Source of the DNA: GCA-020356105 sp041602815
Lineage (GTDB): Bacteria > Pseudomonadota > Alphaproteobacteria > UBA8366 > JADFVY01
Reading direction: 5' to 3'
Length of the DNA stretch: 64,000 nucleotides
NCBI GenBank assembly: GCA_041602815.1
Contig: JBFIFO010000001.1
Span: 1-64,000, forward strand
Shown here: one piece after another, positions 44,022 to 52,053 of the stretch
Position numbering within the stretch: the stretch's first letter is position 1
How the letters are laid out: the number at the start of each line of letters is the position of its first letter
Program-made: the position numbers and the translations under genes
Notes under the pieces: generated by a model
What the model was told of the DNA's origin: nothing
The model's database searches: none
What the model saw: the letters and a program-made list of their open reading frames with translations, nothing else

Positions 44022-44499
44022 GCGCAAGGTCCAGCGCCGCCAGCACGGTGGCTTCGCGAATTTGTGCCCGGTTTCCTCCGAAAAGATGACGATCGACGCG
44101 CGTGTGCCCGTCGCGACGGGCGCCGGCGATGAATACCAGTCCGACCGGTTTTTCTGCCTGGCCGCCTCCTGGCCCAGCGATCCCGGTGACGGCGACGGCG
44201 ATATCGGCGCGCGAATGCTTGAGGGTTCCTCTTGCCATGGCTCCGGCCACCGGCTCGCTGACCGCACCATGTTCGATCAGGAGCGCTTCCGGAATTTCCA
44301 GAAGTTCGGCCTTGGCCTCGTCCGCGTAAGTTACGAAACCGCGCTCGAAAACGTGGGACGACCCGGCCAGTTCGGTCATGCAGGCGGCGATCAGCCCACC
44401 CGTGCACGACTCCGCCGTCGCGAGCTTGAGTCCGGCCCTGTCCAGCGCCGACATGACGGCTTCCGCACGCATCACCAGCGCAGGTGGAAGCGTCGCCAT
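44002..44499 (-). CDS. pncC: CinA C-terminal domain protein (nicotinamide-nucleotide amidase PncC type)
   Basis: 165-aa stand-alone CinA C-domain, which in several bacteria deamidates NMN. ATG at 44499 overlaps the pgpA stop (TAATG), so it is preferred to the GTG at 44514. Motifs: LKLATAESCTGGLIAACMTELAGSS with the expected catalytic Ser, ERGFVTYADEAK, AVTGIAGPGGG and KPVGLVFIA. The N-terminal MoCF domain of full-length CinA is absent, as is common. It is last in the ispDF-pgpA-pncC run. Confidence 0.92.
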   Translation of the reverse strand: MATLPPALVMRAEAVMSALDRAGLKLATAESCTGGLIAACMTELAGSSHVFERGFVTYADEAKAELLEIPEALLIEHGAVSEPVAGAMARGTLKHSRADIAVAVTGIAGPGGGQAEKPVGLVFIAGARRDGHTRVDRHLFGGNRAQIREATVLAALDLALSLAVV

Positions 44500-44984
44500 T
44501 ACCCGACCACCCACAGCAGGGCATAAAGGGCGAGGCCCGCATAGACGCCTGCAACCATGTCATCGAGCATGACGCCCATACCCCCTTCGAGCTTACTGTC
44601 CGCCCAGTTGGCCGGCCAGGGCTTGGCGATGTCCGCCATACGGAACAGAATGAAGCCCGCGATGTACGTCGTCGGATCCGGGCTGAATGGCGCAAGTGTC
44701 AGCCACTGCCCCGCCACTTCGTCGATGACGATCGGGCCGGCATCCTTGATACCGGAGTGCCGGCCGTAAACGTCGGCGGCCCAGATACCGATAACGAACG
44801 CTATGAGTGCGGCCGCGAGAAGCGCCCAGGGACCGCCATACCATGCAATCGCCCAGGCAAAGGGCAGGGCGGCGGCAGAGCCCCACGTACCCGGGATTTT
44901 CGGAAGCAGGCCGCTGCCGAACCACGTTGCGAGGAGAAACGCCGGATGCCAGACCGGCAGCGTCGCGGGTATCTTGCCGCTCAT
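44499..44984 (-). CDS. pgpA: Phosphatidylglycerophosphatase A
   Basis: Removes phosphate from phosphatidylglycerol phosphate in the inner membrane. Length 161 aa with about four membrane helices. The PgpA signatures are ATWFGSGLLPKIPGTWGS near the start, VIDEVAGQW in the middle and MLDDMVAGVYAG near the end, with conserved acidic residues. It overlaps ispDF by 4 bases (ATGA) and pncC by 1 base, which points to coupled translation. Confidence 0.95.
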   Translation of the reverse strand: MSGKIPATLPVWHPAFLLATWFGSGLLPKIPGTWGSAAALPFAWAIAWYGGPWALLAAALIAFVIGIWAADVYGRHSGIKDAGPIVIDEVAGQWLTLAPFSPDPTTYIAGFILFRMADIAKPWPANWADSKLEGGMGVMLDDMVAGVYAGLALYALLWVVG

Positions 44985-46129
44985 AGCCGAACCGTCGCCG
45001 CCGCCTGCGCGGCTATGCCCTCGCGCCGCCCCGTGAAGCCGAGCCCCTCCGTCGTGGTCGCCTTCACACTGATACGATCGACCGCGATGCCCACGATTTC
45101 AGCAATCCGTGCCTTCATGGCCTCACGGTGGGGGCCGATCCTCGGCGCCTCGCAGATCAACGTCACGTCGAGGTGCCGGATTTCACCACCGCGCGCAGAT
45201 ACGAGTGATACGGCATGCTGCAGGAACAAAGCCGAATCGGCATCGCGCCAGCGCGGATCGGACGGCGGAAAATGATCGCCGATATCGGCATCGCCCAGAG
45301 CCCCCAGAACGGCATCCGTCAGCGCATGCAGCGCGACGTCCGCATCGGAATGTCCCGCGACGCCTTTATCATGAGAAATCCATATACCACAGATATATAG
45401 ACCATTTCCCTTAATAAAACGATGAACGTCGAACCCGGTTCCGACTCGGATATCCCCCCGGCGCGACAGCAGCACTGCCGCACGCTCGAAATCGTCCTCG
45501 TGAGTGATTTTGAAATTGTCTTCGCTACCGGCCACGAGCGTGACCGGGACGCCGGCGGCTTCGGCGACCGCGGCATCGTCCGGCAGGTCGGTGGCGTCGA
45601 CGCGACGATGCGCGTCGAGTATTGCCGAGTACACGAACCCCTGGGGGGTCTGGGCACGCCAGAGTCCCTGGCGCGGTATGGTCGATGAAACGCGTTTGCC
45701 GGGGCCGGCCGTCTTGAGGGTGTCGCTCACCGGAACCGCCGGAACTGCTGCTGGCACTGTCTCGAGGGCATCGAGCACCCGGTCGACAATCGGACGGTCC
45801 GCCAGGGGGCGGGCGGCGTCGTGGATCAACACGAGGTGCGGCGCATCATCGGCGAGCGCCTCCAGTCCATTGCGGCATGATTCGTGGCGACTGGCACCGC
45901 CACTTATCGGAGGCGGCAGGCCGAGACCGGCAGTCGCCTCGTCATAGCGGGCCCGGTCGTCCGGATGGATGACGACGCGGACAGAGGCGACGTGCGGATG
46001 TCGAAGGAATGTGGCGCAGCTGCGCCGCAGGACGCTCTGACCGGCCAGCATTCGGTACTGTTTCGGCACGCCGCCGCCGGCCCTGCGACCCCGTCCGGCC
46101 GCGACGATCAAGGCGACGGCATCGGCCAT
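44981..46129 (-). CDS. ispDF: Bifunctional IspD/IspF (MEP pathway)
   Basis: Fused 4-diphosphocytidyl-methylerythritol synthase and cyclodiphosphate synthase. The start at 46129 follows AGGGGAT, giving MADAVALIVAAGRGRRAGGG. IspD domain about 1-225 (GVPKQY, IHDAARPL, AQTPQGF), IspF domain about 227-382 with the metal-binding DVHRF, GHSDADV and KATTTEGLGFTGR. Length 382 aa. The fusion is common in alphaproteobacteria. One oddity is a 64-base island at 45365-45428 of about 31% GC, coding for the conserved segment just before GHSDAD. Confidence 0.96.
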   Translation of the reverse strand: MADAVALIVAAGRGRRAGGGVPKQYRMLAGQSVLRRSCATFLRHPHVASVRVVIHPDDRARYDEATAGLGLPPPISGGASRHESCRNGLEALADDAPHLVLIHDAARPLADRPIVDRVLDALETVPAAVPAVPVSDTLKTAGPGKRVSSTIPRQGLWRAQTPQGFVYSAILDAHRRVDATDLPDDAAVAEAAGVPVTLVAGSEDNFKITHEDDFERAAVLLSRRGDIRVGTGFDVHRFIKGNGLYICGIWISHDKGVAGHSDADVALHALTDAVLGALGDADIGDHFPPSDPRWRDADSALFLQHAVSLVSARGGEIRHLDVTLICEAPRIGPHREAMKARIAEIVGIAVDRISVKATTTEGLGFTGRREGIAAQAAATVRL

Positions 46130-46216
46130 GTCGTATCCCCTGTCGATGAGCTGCGGCATTTTGTACAGTTCCGTTCGCACTGCCAAGCGTTTGCTTTGTT
46201 GCGGCGGGTTCGGTGG

Positions 46217-46222
46217 TATAGT
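46217..46222 (+). promoter_or_regulatory. Candidate -10 element for a possibly leaderless ccsA-like mRNA
   Basis: TATAGT sits 9 bases before the ATG at 46232. No ribosome site exists in the intervening GC run. A start of transcription 6-7 bases after the -10 would leave a leader of only a few bases. No good -35 at 17 bases is visible; TTGCTT at 46191 is 20 bases away. Confidence 0.4.
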
Positions 46223-46231
46223 GCGCGCGCC

Positions 46232-47032
46232 ATGAGCAGCTCGACGGTTCTGTCCCTTTCCGCCCTGTTAGCACTCGTTCCAGCCGCCGTTGGCGCCTGG
46301 CGCGGTATTGGCAACCGCTCTCCTTTGTTCTGGCTGCTCACCGTCGTCGCCGGGGTTGGCCCTCTGGCGCTGATTGCAGTACGGTTCGGCGGCGTATGGA
46401 GCACGGGTCTGGCGGAAACGTTGTGGGTGACGGTGTTCGCCAGCATCCTGCTGTTTGCTGCGGTCGCCGGACTGTCGCGTGAAGGGTGGCGGCTTGCACC
46501 GCTGTTGTTTCCATACCTGATCCTTCTAGGCCTCATTGCCACGATCTGGGAACAGGCACCGCGGGGACCAATGCCGGAGGCATTGCGCGACGGCTGGATC
46601 CTGTTCCACGTGGTCATTGCGGTGGCGACGTACGGACTGCTGACCCTGGCAGCGATCGCCGGCCTCGCGGTCTTGCTCAGGGAGCATGGGATGCGGGCCA
46701 AACGGCGCGGCGCCCTCTCGGACCTTCTGCCATCGGTGGCCGATGCCGAACGCCTTCAGGTCGGCCTGCTGGCGGCCTCCGAGATCGTGCTCGGTCTTGG
46801 CCTGGTGACCGGTATGGGTCTGCAACTCCTGGCCACGGGCGACCTGCTCGCGTTCGATCACAAGACATTGCTGACTCTCGGCGGCTTCGCGGTCATCGCC
46901 GGCCTGCTGTTCGCGCATTACCGCACCGGTCTGCGCGGGCGCAGGGTGGCCCGTCTCCTCCTGGTCGCCTATCTGTTGGTGACCCTCGGCTTTCCGGGTG
47001 TGAAATTCGTCCAGGACGTCGTTCTGGTTTGA
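46232..47032 (+). CDS. CcsA/YpjD-like cytochrome c assembly family membrane protein
   Basis: 266-aa polytopic inner-membrane protein with about eight helices, the first at about 5-22 and the last near the C-terminus (VARLLLVAYLLVTLGFPG). The Cytochrom_C_asm family pattern is seen in GWILFHVVIAVATYGLLTLAAIAGL and FDHKTLLTLGGFAVIAGLLFAHYR, which include conserved His residues. The Trp-rich heme motif of true CcmC/CcsA is not evident, so the YpjD-like branch is more likely. Function is not firmly known. It is divergent from ispDF and ends 153 bases before ntrB. The dusB gene often found upstream of ntrB is absent here. Confidence 0.8.
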   Translation: MSSSTVLSLSALLALVPAAVGAWRGIGNRSPLFWLLTVVAGVGPLALIAVRFGGVWSTGLAETLWVTVFASILLFAAVAGLSREGWRLAPLLFPYLILLGLIATIWEQAPRGPMPEALRDGWILFHVVIAVATYGLLTLAAIAGLAVLLREHGMRAKRRGALSDLLPSVADAERLQVGLLAASEIVLGLGLVTGMGLQLLATGDLLAFDHKTLLTLGGFAVIAGLLFAHYRTGLRGRRVARLLLVAYLLVTLGFPGVKFVQDVVLV

Positions 47033-47086
47033 CGATGAGCTGGCCGTCGAATTGTTATCCCTTGCTTTTGATGGTCAAATTGGGTT

Positions 47087-47143
47087 AATTGCCCAAATTT
47101 CGAGCACGTCAATATTGCGCACAAACATTAAGCAATTGCCCAA
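47087..47143 (+). promoter_or_regulatory. AT-rich ntrB leader with repeated AATTGCCCAA
   Basis: The 10-mer AATTGCCCAA occurs at 47087-47096 and 47134-47143. The first copy is part of an inverted repeat with TTGGG (47080-47084) around TTAA. The whole 153-base spacer before ntrB is much richer in AT than its surroundings. Could be a regulator site or promoter; unidentified. Confidence 0.35.
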
Positions 47144-47185
47144 GTTTTTCCCACTTCAAACCCTTACAGCTGCGAAGTATCACTT

Positions 47186-48316
47186 GTGGAAATCTTGCAG
47201 GAACAGGACCACCAAATATCCGGATCAGCCGAGGTCGACGGCACTGCCGTACTGAATGCCCTGCCGGATCCCGTGCTCGTCATCGACGGCCCCGGAAGCG
47301 ACATCCTCTATGTCAATGGCGCGGCCGAGCAATTGTTTCAGGCCAGTGCCGCTTTTCTGCGGACAAAAGCGCTTGCCGATATCATCCCTCATGACAGCCC
47401 GGTCCTGCTGCTCGTCGAACGCGTCCGGCGCAGTGGCAGCAACATGTCGCAGCACGCGGTGCGTCTGGATTCGCCACGGATCGGCGAGCATCTCATGCGC
47501 GTCGATGCGGCGCCGATGGCGGAGTATGAGGAACGAATTGTCCTGACCCTCCAGGAGCAGTCGATCGCCGGCAAGATCGACAGATCGCTGACACACCGCG
47601 ACTCGACGCGGTCAGTCTCGGCAATGGCGTCGCTGCTGGCGCACGAGATCAAGAACCCGCTGTCCGGTGTGCGCGGTGCCGCGCAACTGCTCGAACAGTC
47701 GCTGGGCCCGGAGGACGCCCAGCTGACGCGCCTCATCGTCGAGGAAGCGGACCGGATCGTCCGGCTGATCGATCGGATGGAAGCCTTTACCGGCGATATG
47801 CCGCTCGACGCGCTGGGTCCAGTCAACATCCATGAAGTGCTTGAGCGTGTCCTTTCGCTTGCGCGTACCGGCTTTGCCTCGCACGCTCGCTTTGCCGAGC
47901 GTTACGATCCGTCGCTGCCGCCGGTCTACGGGAACAGCGACCGCCTCATCCAGGCGTTTCTGAACCTGGTCAAGAACGCGGCGGAGGCGGCGCCGAAGGA
48001 CGGGGGCGAAATCATCGTGACGACCGGATACCAGCATGGCGTACGGCTTGCCGCGCCAAGCGGCGACACGCCGATGCAGCTACCTCTGGTCGTTACGATC
48101 CAGGACAATGGATCCGGTATTCCGGAAGACCTGCGGCCACACATCTTCGATCCGTTCGTAACGACCAAACCGGGGGGCACCGGGCTGGGCTTGCCCTTGG
48201 TCGCCAAGCTGATCGGCGAGCTCGGTGGCGTGATCGACGTTGAGAGCCGGCCGCGGCGCACGATCTTCCGAGTCCTGTTGCCGATTGTCCGCGAAGGAGG
48301 GCCCGGCCATGCCTGA
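47186..48316 (+). CDS. ntrB: Nitrogen regulation sensor histidine kinase NtrB (GlnL)
   Basis: Cytosolic kinase/phosphatase that sets NtrC phosphorylation in response to PII. GTG start at 47186. The N-terminal PAS domain (about 20-130, LNALPDPVLVIDG) is followed by the HisKA domain with phospho-His153 in LLAHEIKNPLSGVRG and the HATPase_c domain with N box FLNLVKNAAEAA, DNGSGIPEDL, the F box FVTTKPGGTGLGL and a G2 box. Length 376 aa. It overlaps ntrC by 8 bases. Confidence 0.96.
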   Translation: MEILQEQDHQISGSAEVDGTAVLNALPDPVLVIDGPGSDILYVNGAAEQLFQASAAFLRTKALADIIPHDSPVLLLVERVRRSGSNMSQHAVRLDSPRIGEHLMRVDAAPMAEYEERIVLTLQEQSIAGKIDRSLTHRDSTRSVSAMASLLAHEIKNPLSGVRGAAQLLEQSLGPEDAQLTRLIVEEADRIVRLIDRMEAFTGDMPLDALGPVNIHEVLERVLSLARTGFASHARFAERYDPSLPPVYGNSDRLIQAFLNLVKNAAEAAPKDGGEIIVTTGYQHGVRLAAPSGDTPMQLPLVVTIQDNGSGIPEDLRPHIFDPFVTTKPGGTGLGLPLVAKLIGELGGVIDVESRPRRTIFRVLLPIVREGGPGHA

Positions 48317-49784
48317 AGCCACGATCCTGTTGGCCGACGATGACCGCGCGATCCGCACCGTCCTGATCCAGGCCCTCGGCCGTATGGGCCATCAGGTTCG
48401 GGCCACCGGGAATGCCGCCACGTTGTGGCGGTGGATATCCGATGGGGAAGGGGACGTCGTGATCACCGACGTGGTCATGCCCGACGAGAACGGTCTCGAT
48501 CTCGTGCCGAGGATCCGCAAGCTGCGGCCGGAGCTGCGGGTCATCGTCATGAGCGCACAGAACACCTTGCTGACCGCTGTAAAGGCGACGGAGAGGGGGG
48601 CTTTCGAATATATTCCGAAACCTTTTGATCTCAAGGAGTTACTGGCCATCGTCGAACGGGCCCTGACGGAGCCCAAAGCCGGATCCCCCGGATCCGGAGA
48701 AGCGGCCGGCGACGCGGCGGAGGACCAGCTCCCGCTGATCGGACGATCGCCCGTCATGCAAGAGATCTATCGTGTTCTCGCGCGACTCATGGGCACCGAC
48801 CTGACCGTCCTGATCAGTGGCGAATCGGGGACCGGTAAGGAACTGATTGCGCGTGCCCTGCACGATTACGGAAAACGCCGCAACGGCCCCTTCGTCGCTG
48901 TGAATATGGCGGCAATTCCGCGCGAACTCATTGAAAGCGAGCTGTTTGGCCACGAAAAGGGGGCATTCACGGGCGCCACCATGCGTTCGCCAGGGCGCTT
49001 CGAGCAGGCCGACGGTGGCACGCTGTTTCTCGATGAAATCGGCGACATGCCGCTTGAGGCGCAAACTAGATTGCTGCGGGTCCTGCAGGAAGGTGAGTAT
49101 ACCTCTGTCGGCGGCCGTACACCGATTCGCGCCAATGTCCGGATTGTGGCGGCAACGCACCGCGATCTCCGGCAACTGGTGTCACACGGACTGTTTCGCG
49201 AGGATCTGTATTTCCGGCTCAATGTCGTGCCGATTCGCGTTCCGCCCCTACGCGAACGAACGGAGGATATCCCGGAACTCGTCCGCCATTTCCAGAGCAG
49301 CATGGCGGAGCTGGGTCTGCCGACCAAACGACTCGATACGGCGGCGATGCAGCGACTGCAGACCTATCGTTGGCCGGGCAACGTCCGCGAGCTTGAAAAT
49401 CTCGTCCGGCGCCTGTCCGCGCTGTATTCGCACGACACGATCGGCGTTGACGTCGTCGAGGCCGAGCTTGCGGAGGACCCGCCCGTGGCCTCGTTACGTT
49501 ACGGCGCGCCATCGGCCAATGACGGCCTTTCGGGTGCGGTCGAGCAGCACTTGCGGTCATATTTCAACGCGCATCGGAGCGAACTCCCAGCAGCCGGGTT
49601 GTATGACCGCGTATTACGCGAGGTCGAACGGCCTCTCATCGAACTGTCGCTGGCAGCCACCGGGGGAAATCAGATAAAGGCAGCGCAATTGCTCGGTCTC
49701 AATCGCAACACCTTGCGAAAGAAGATCCGCGAATTGGACATCCATGTGGTCAGGGGCGTAAAATACGGCCAAAGAACGCCATGA
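48309..49784 (+). CDS. ntrC: Nitrogen regulation response regulator NtrC (GlnG)
   Basis: Sigma-54 activator of nitrogen-limitation genes. ATG at 48309 inside the end of ntrB. The receiver domain has the phospho-acceptor Asp54 (ITDVVMPDENG). The AAA+ domain has Walker A GESGTGKE, the sigma-54 contact motif GAFTGA at 218-223, and Walker B TLFLDEIGDMP. The C-terminal Fis-type HTH is QIKAAQLLGLNRNTLRKKI. Length 491 aa. All motor residues are intact, unlike in ntrX downstream. Confidence 0.97.
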   Translation: MPEATILLADDDRAIRTVLIQALGRMGHQVRATGNAATLWRWISDGEGDVVITDVVMPDENGLDLVPRIRKLRPELRVIVMSAQNTLLTAVKATERGAFEYIPKPFDLKELLAIVERALTEPKAGSPGSGEAAGDAAEDQLPLIGRSPVMQEIYRVLARLMGTDLTVLISGESGTGKELIARALHDYGKRRNGPFVAVNMAAIPRELIESELFGHEKGAFTGATMRSPGRFEQADGGTLFLDEIGDMPLEAQTRLLRVLQEGEYTSVGGRTPIRANVRIVAATHRDLRQLVSHGLFREDLYFRLNVVPIRVPPLRERTEDIPELVRHFQSSMAELGLPTKRLDTAAMQRLQTYRWPGNVRELENLVRRLSALYSHDTIGVDVVEAELAEDPPVASLRYGAPSANDGLSGAVEQHLRSYFNAHRSELPAAGLYDRVLREVERPLIELSLAATGGNQIKAAQLLGLNRNTLRKKIRELDIHVVRGVKYGQRTP

Positions 49785-49791
49785 GACGGCA

Positions 49792-52053
49792 ATGATCACC
49801 AGCGAGCCCGCAGCGGAGCGCAAATTTCTGATCGACCGGGTGGCCGGCCTCTGGCGGCGTTTCCGGCTTGGCCGCATATTGGGCATTGCACTGCCGCTGG
49901 CGGCGCTGGTCGCGGGCATCGCGACCTATATTGCGTTGTCCGATACCGATCCGCTCGGCAGTCAGCCAGAGGACATACTCTACCTCCTGTACGTCGATTT
50001 CGTGCTGTTGCTGGCGCTGGCGGTCGTCGTCATGAGACGAATCGTCAAACTGTGGCTCGCCCGGCGACAGGGTTCCGCCGGTTCACGGCTCCACTCGCGC
50101 CTCAGCTTCCTGTTTGGTCTGGTCGCCGTGGCGCCGACGATTTTCGTCCTGCTCTTTTCGGTGCTATTCATCAGCTCGGGAATCCAGGACTGGTTCAGCG
50201 AACGTGTTGCCAGCACGCTGGAGGCTGCGAACGCCGCGGCGCAGGGATATCTGAAAGAACATCAGCAGAATATTCGAGCGGACGCCCTGCGGGTGGCGCG
50301 CGACTTGAACCGCGATGCACGGCTGCTGGAGGGCAGTCCGCGACTGCTCAACCAGGCCGTCAACCTGCAGGCGCAGTTGCGCGGGCTTACCGAGGCAATC
50401 GTGTTTGACGGCACGGGCAAGGTCCTGGCCAGGTCCGGATTGACCTTTGCCCTCGAATTCGAGGTTATCGAGAGCGCGCATATGGAAAGCGCCAGGGCCG
50501 GCGACGTGCCCATCTTCCTCAATGAGAGCGAAGATCGGGTACGGGCGTTGCTTCGCCTGGACAATTTCCTGGATGCTTACCTGTTTGTCGGACGGTTCGT
50601 CGATGCGTCGGTTCTTTCGCACACCGAACGGACCCGGGATGCGGTGGACGAATTTTACAAGCTGAAAAGCAAGAGCACGGACATACAGATATCGTTCACG
50701 TTGATATTCCTGCTGGTCGCTCTGCTACTCGTGACCGCTGCCGTCTGGATGGGGCTTAACGTTGCTACCGAGCTCTCGCAGCCGATCAGCGAACTCATCG
50801 CGGCGGTAGACAAGGTCGGCGAAGGCGACTTGTCGGCGCGGGTGCGAGAGCTTCCCCCGGACGATGAAATCGGTTCGCTCAGCCGGGCGTTCAACCGTAT
50901 GACCGATCAGCTGGCGGAGCAGCGCCAGGAACTGATTCAGACCAATCAGCAGCTGGACGAACGCCGTCAGTTCACCGAAACGGTCCTGTCCGGCGTTTCG
51001 GCCGGCGTGATCGGTGTCGACCGGCGGGGACGGATCGACCTACCCAACAGGTCGGCGGCTCGCTTGCTTGGCATCGAGGTCGAGAGCATGATCGGCCAAC
51101 CGCTGGAGAAGGTGGTACCCGAGGTTGCGGCGCTGTTCCGGGAGACAAAGCGGCGCGGTGGACGTTCTACGGAATCGCAGATCAAGATTACTCGCGGCGG
51201 CAATGTGCGGACGTTGCTGGTGGCAATCGCGGTTGAACAGCTGAAGGGGAAGGTGATCGGCTACGTGGTGACCTTCGACGACGTCTCGGAACTGCTCGAA
51301 GCGCAATGGAAAGGCGCCTGGGCCGACGTTGCCCGCCGTATTGCGCACGAAATACGCAATCCGTTGACCCCCATCCAGCTATCGGCTGAGCGACTCAAGC
51401 GCAAATATATGGATGAGATCACATCGGACAAGGAAACCTTCGAAATCTGCACCGACACGATCGTCCGGAGGGTTGACGACATCGGCCGAATGATCGAGGA
51501 GTTTTCGAATTTCGCGCGGATGCCGGCGCCGGTCCTGCGCCTTGAGAATCTCAGTGAGCTGACCCGACAGGCCATGTTCCTGCAGCGTAACGCCCATCCG
51601 CAGATCGACTTCGTCGCCGTTATGCCGGAGGAGCCTGTATTCGCCAACTGTGATGGCCGGCAGCTCGCGCAAGTGGTCACCAATCTGCTGCAGAACGCGG
51701 CCGAAGCGCTGGAACGCGACAACGGACCGGGTGCCGAGAAACCTCGGGTGATCATGCGTCTCGCCAATGCCGACGACAGGGTGGTCATCGAGGTCGAGGA
51801 CAACGGGCCGGGACTGCCGGAAGAGGGTCGCGAAAGATTGACCGAGCCATACATCACGACTCGCCAGAGCGGTACGGGTCTCGGACTGGCGATCGTCCGC
51901 AAGATCATGGAGGATCACCGGGGCACTCTGGTTCTCGGCGACGCCGAGGGTGGCGGCGCCTGTATTCGCGTGGAACTGCCGAAGGATGGAGATAATGCAG
52001 CGGCTGCGCGCAGACAGATGACGGCGGGGGGTCCGTTGGCCAATGGCCCATGA
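49792..52053 (+). CDS. ntrY: Membrane sensor histidine kinase NtrY
   Basis: Partner of NtrX in control of nitrogen, redox or envelope responses. Length 753 aa. Membrane helices near 27-50, 63-82, 100-125 and 300-325, with a large periplasmic part between the third and fourth. Then HAMP (about 325-375), PAS (about 385-480, GVIGVDRRGRIDLPNRSAAR), HisKA with His519 in RRIAHEIRNPLTPIQLSAERL, and HATPase_c with LLQNAAEAL and DNGPGLPEEG. It starts 7 bases after ntrC and overlaps ntrX by 11 bases. Confidence 0.96.
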   Translation: MITSEPAAERKFLIDRVAGLWRRFRLGRILGIALPLAALVAGIATYIALSDTDPLGSQPEDILYLLYVDFVLLLALAVVVMRRIVKLWLARRQGSAGSRLHSRLSFLFGLVAVAPTIFVLLFSVLFISSGIQDWFSERVASTLEAANAAAQGYLKEHQQNIRADALRVARDLNRDARLLEGSPRLLNQAVNLQAQLRGLTEAIVFDGTGKVLARSGLTFALEFEVIESAHMESARAGDVPIFLNESEDRVRALLRLDNFLDAYLFVGRFVDASVLSHTERTRDAVDEFYKLKSKSTDIQISFTLIFLLVALLLVTAAVWMGLNVATELSQPISELIAAVDKVGEGDLSARVRELPPDDEIGSLSRAFNRMTDQLAEQRQELIQTNQQLDERRQFTETVLSGVSAGVIGVDRRGRIDLPNRSAARLLGIEVESMIGQPLEKVVPEVAALFRETKRRGGRSTESQIKITRGGNVRTLLVAIAVEQLKGKVIGYVVTFDDVSELLEAQWKGAWADVARRIAHEIRNPLTPIQLSAERLKRKYMDEITSDKETFEICTDTIVRRVDDIGRMIEEFSNFARMPAPVLRLENLSELTRQAMFLQRNAHPQIDFVAVMPEEPVFANCDGRQLAQVVTNLLQNAAEALERDNGPGAEKPRVIMRLANADDRVVIEVEDNGPGLPEEGRERLTEPYITTRQSGTGLGLAIVRKIMEDHRGTLVLGDAEGGGACIRVELPKDGDNAAAARRQMTAGGPLANGP

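Noticed and set aside
44002..44514. CinA missing its N-terminal domain as a broken gene
   Set aside because: Stand-alone C-terminal CinA (PncC) proteins are common and this one has a proper overlapping start.
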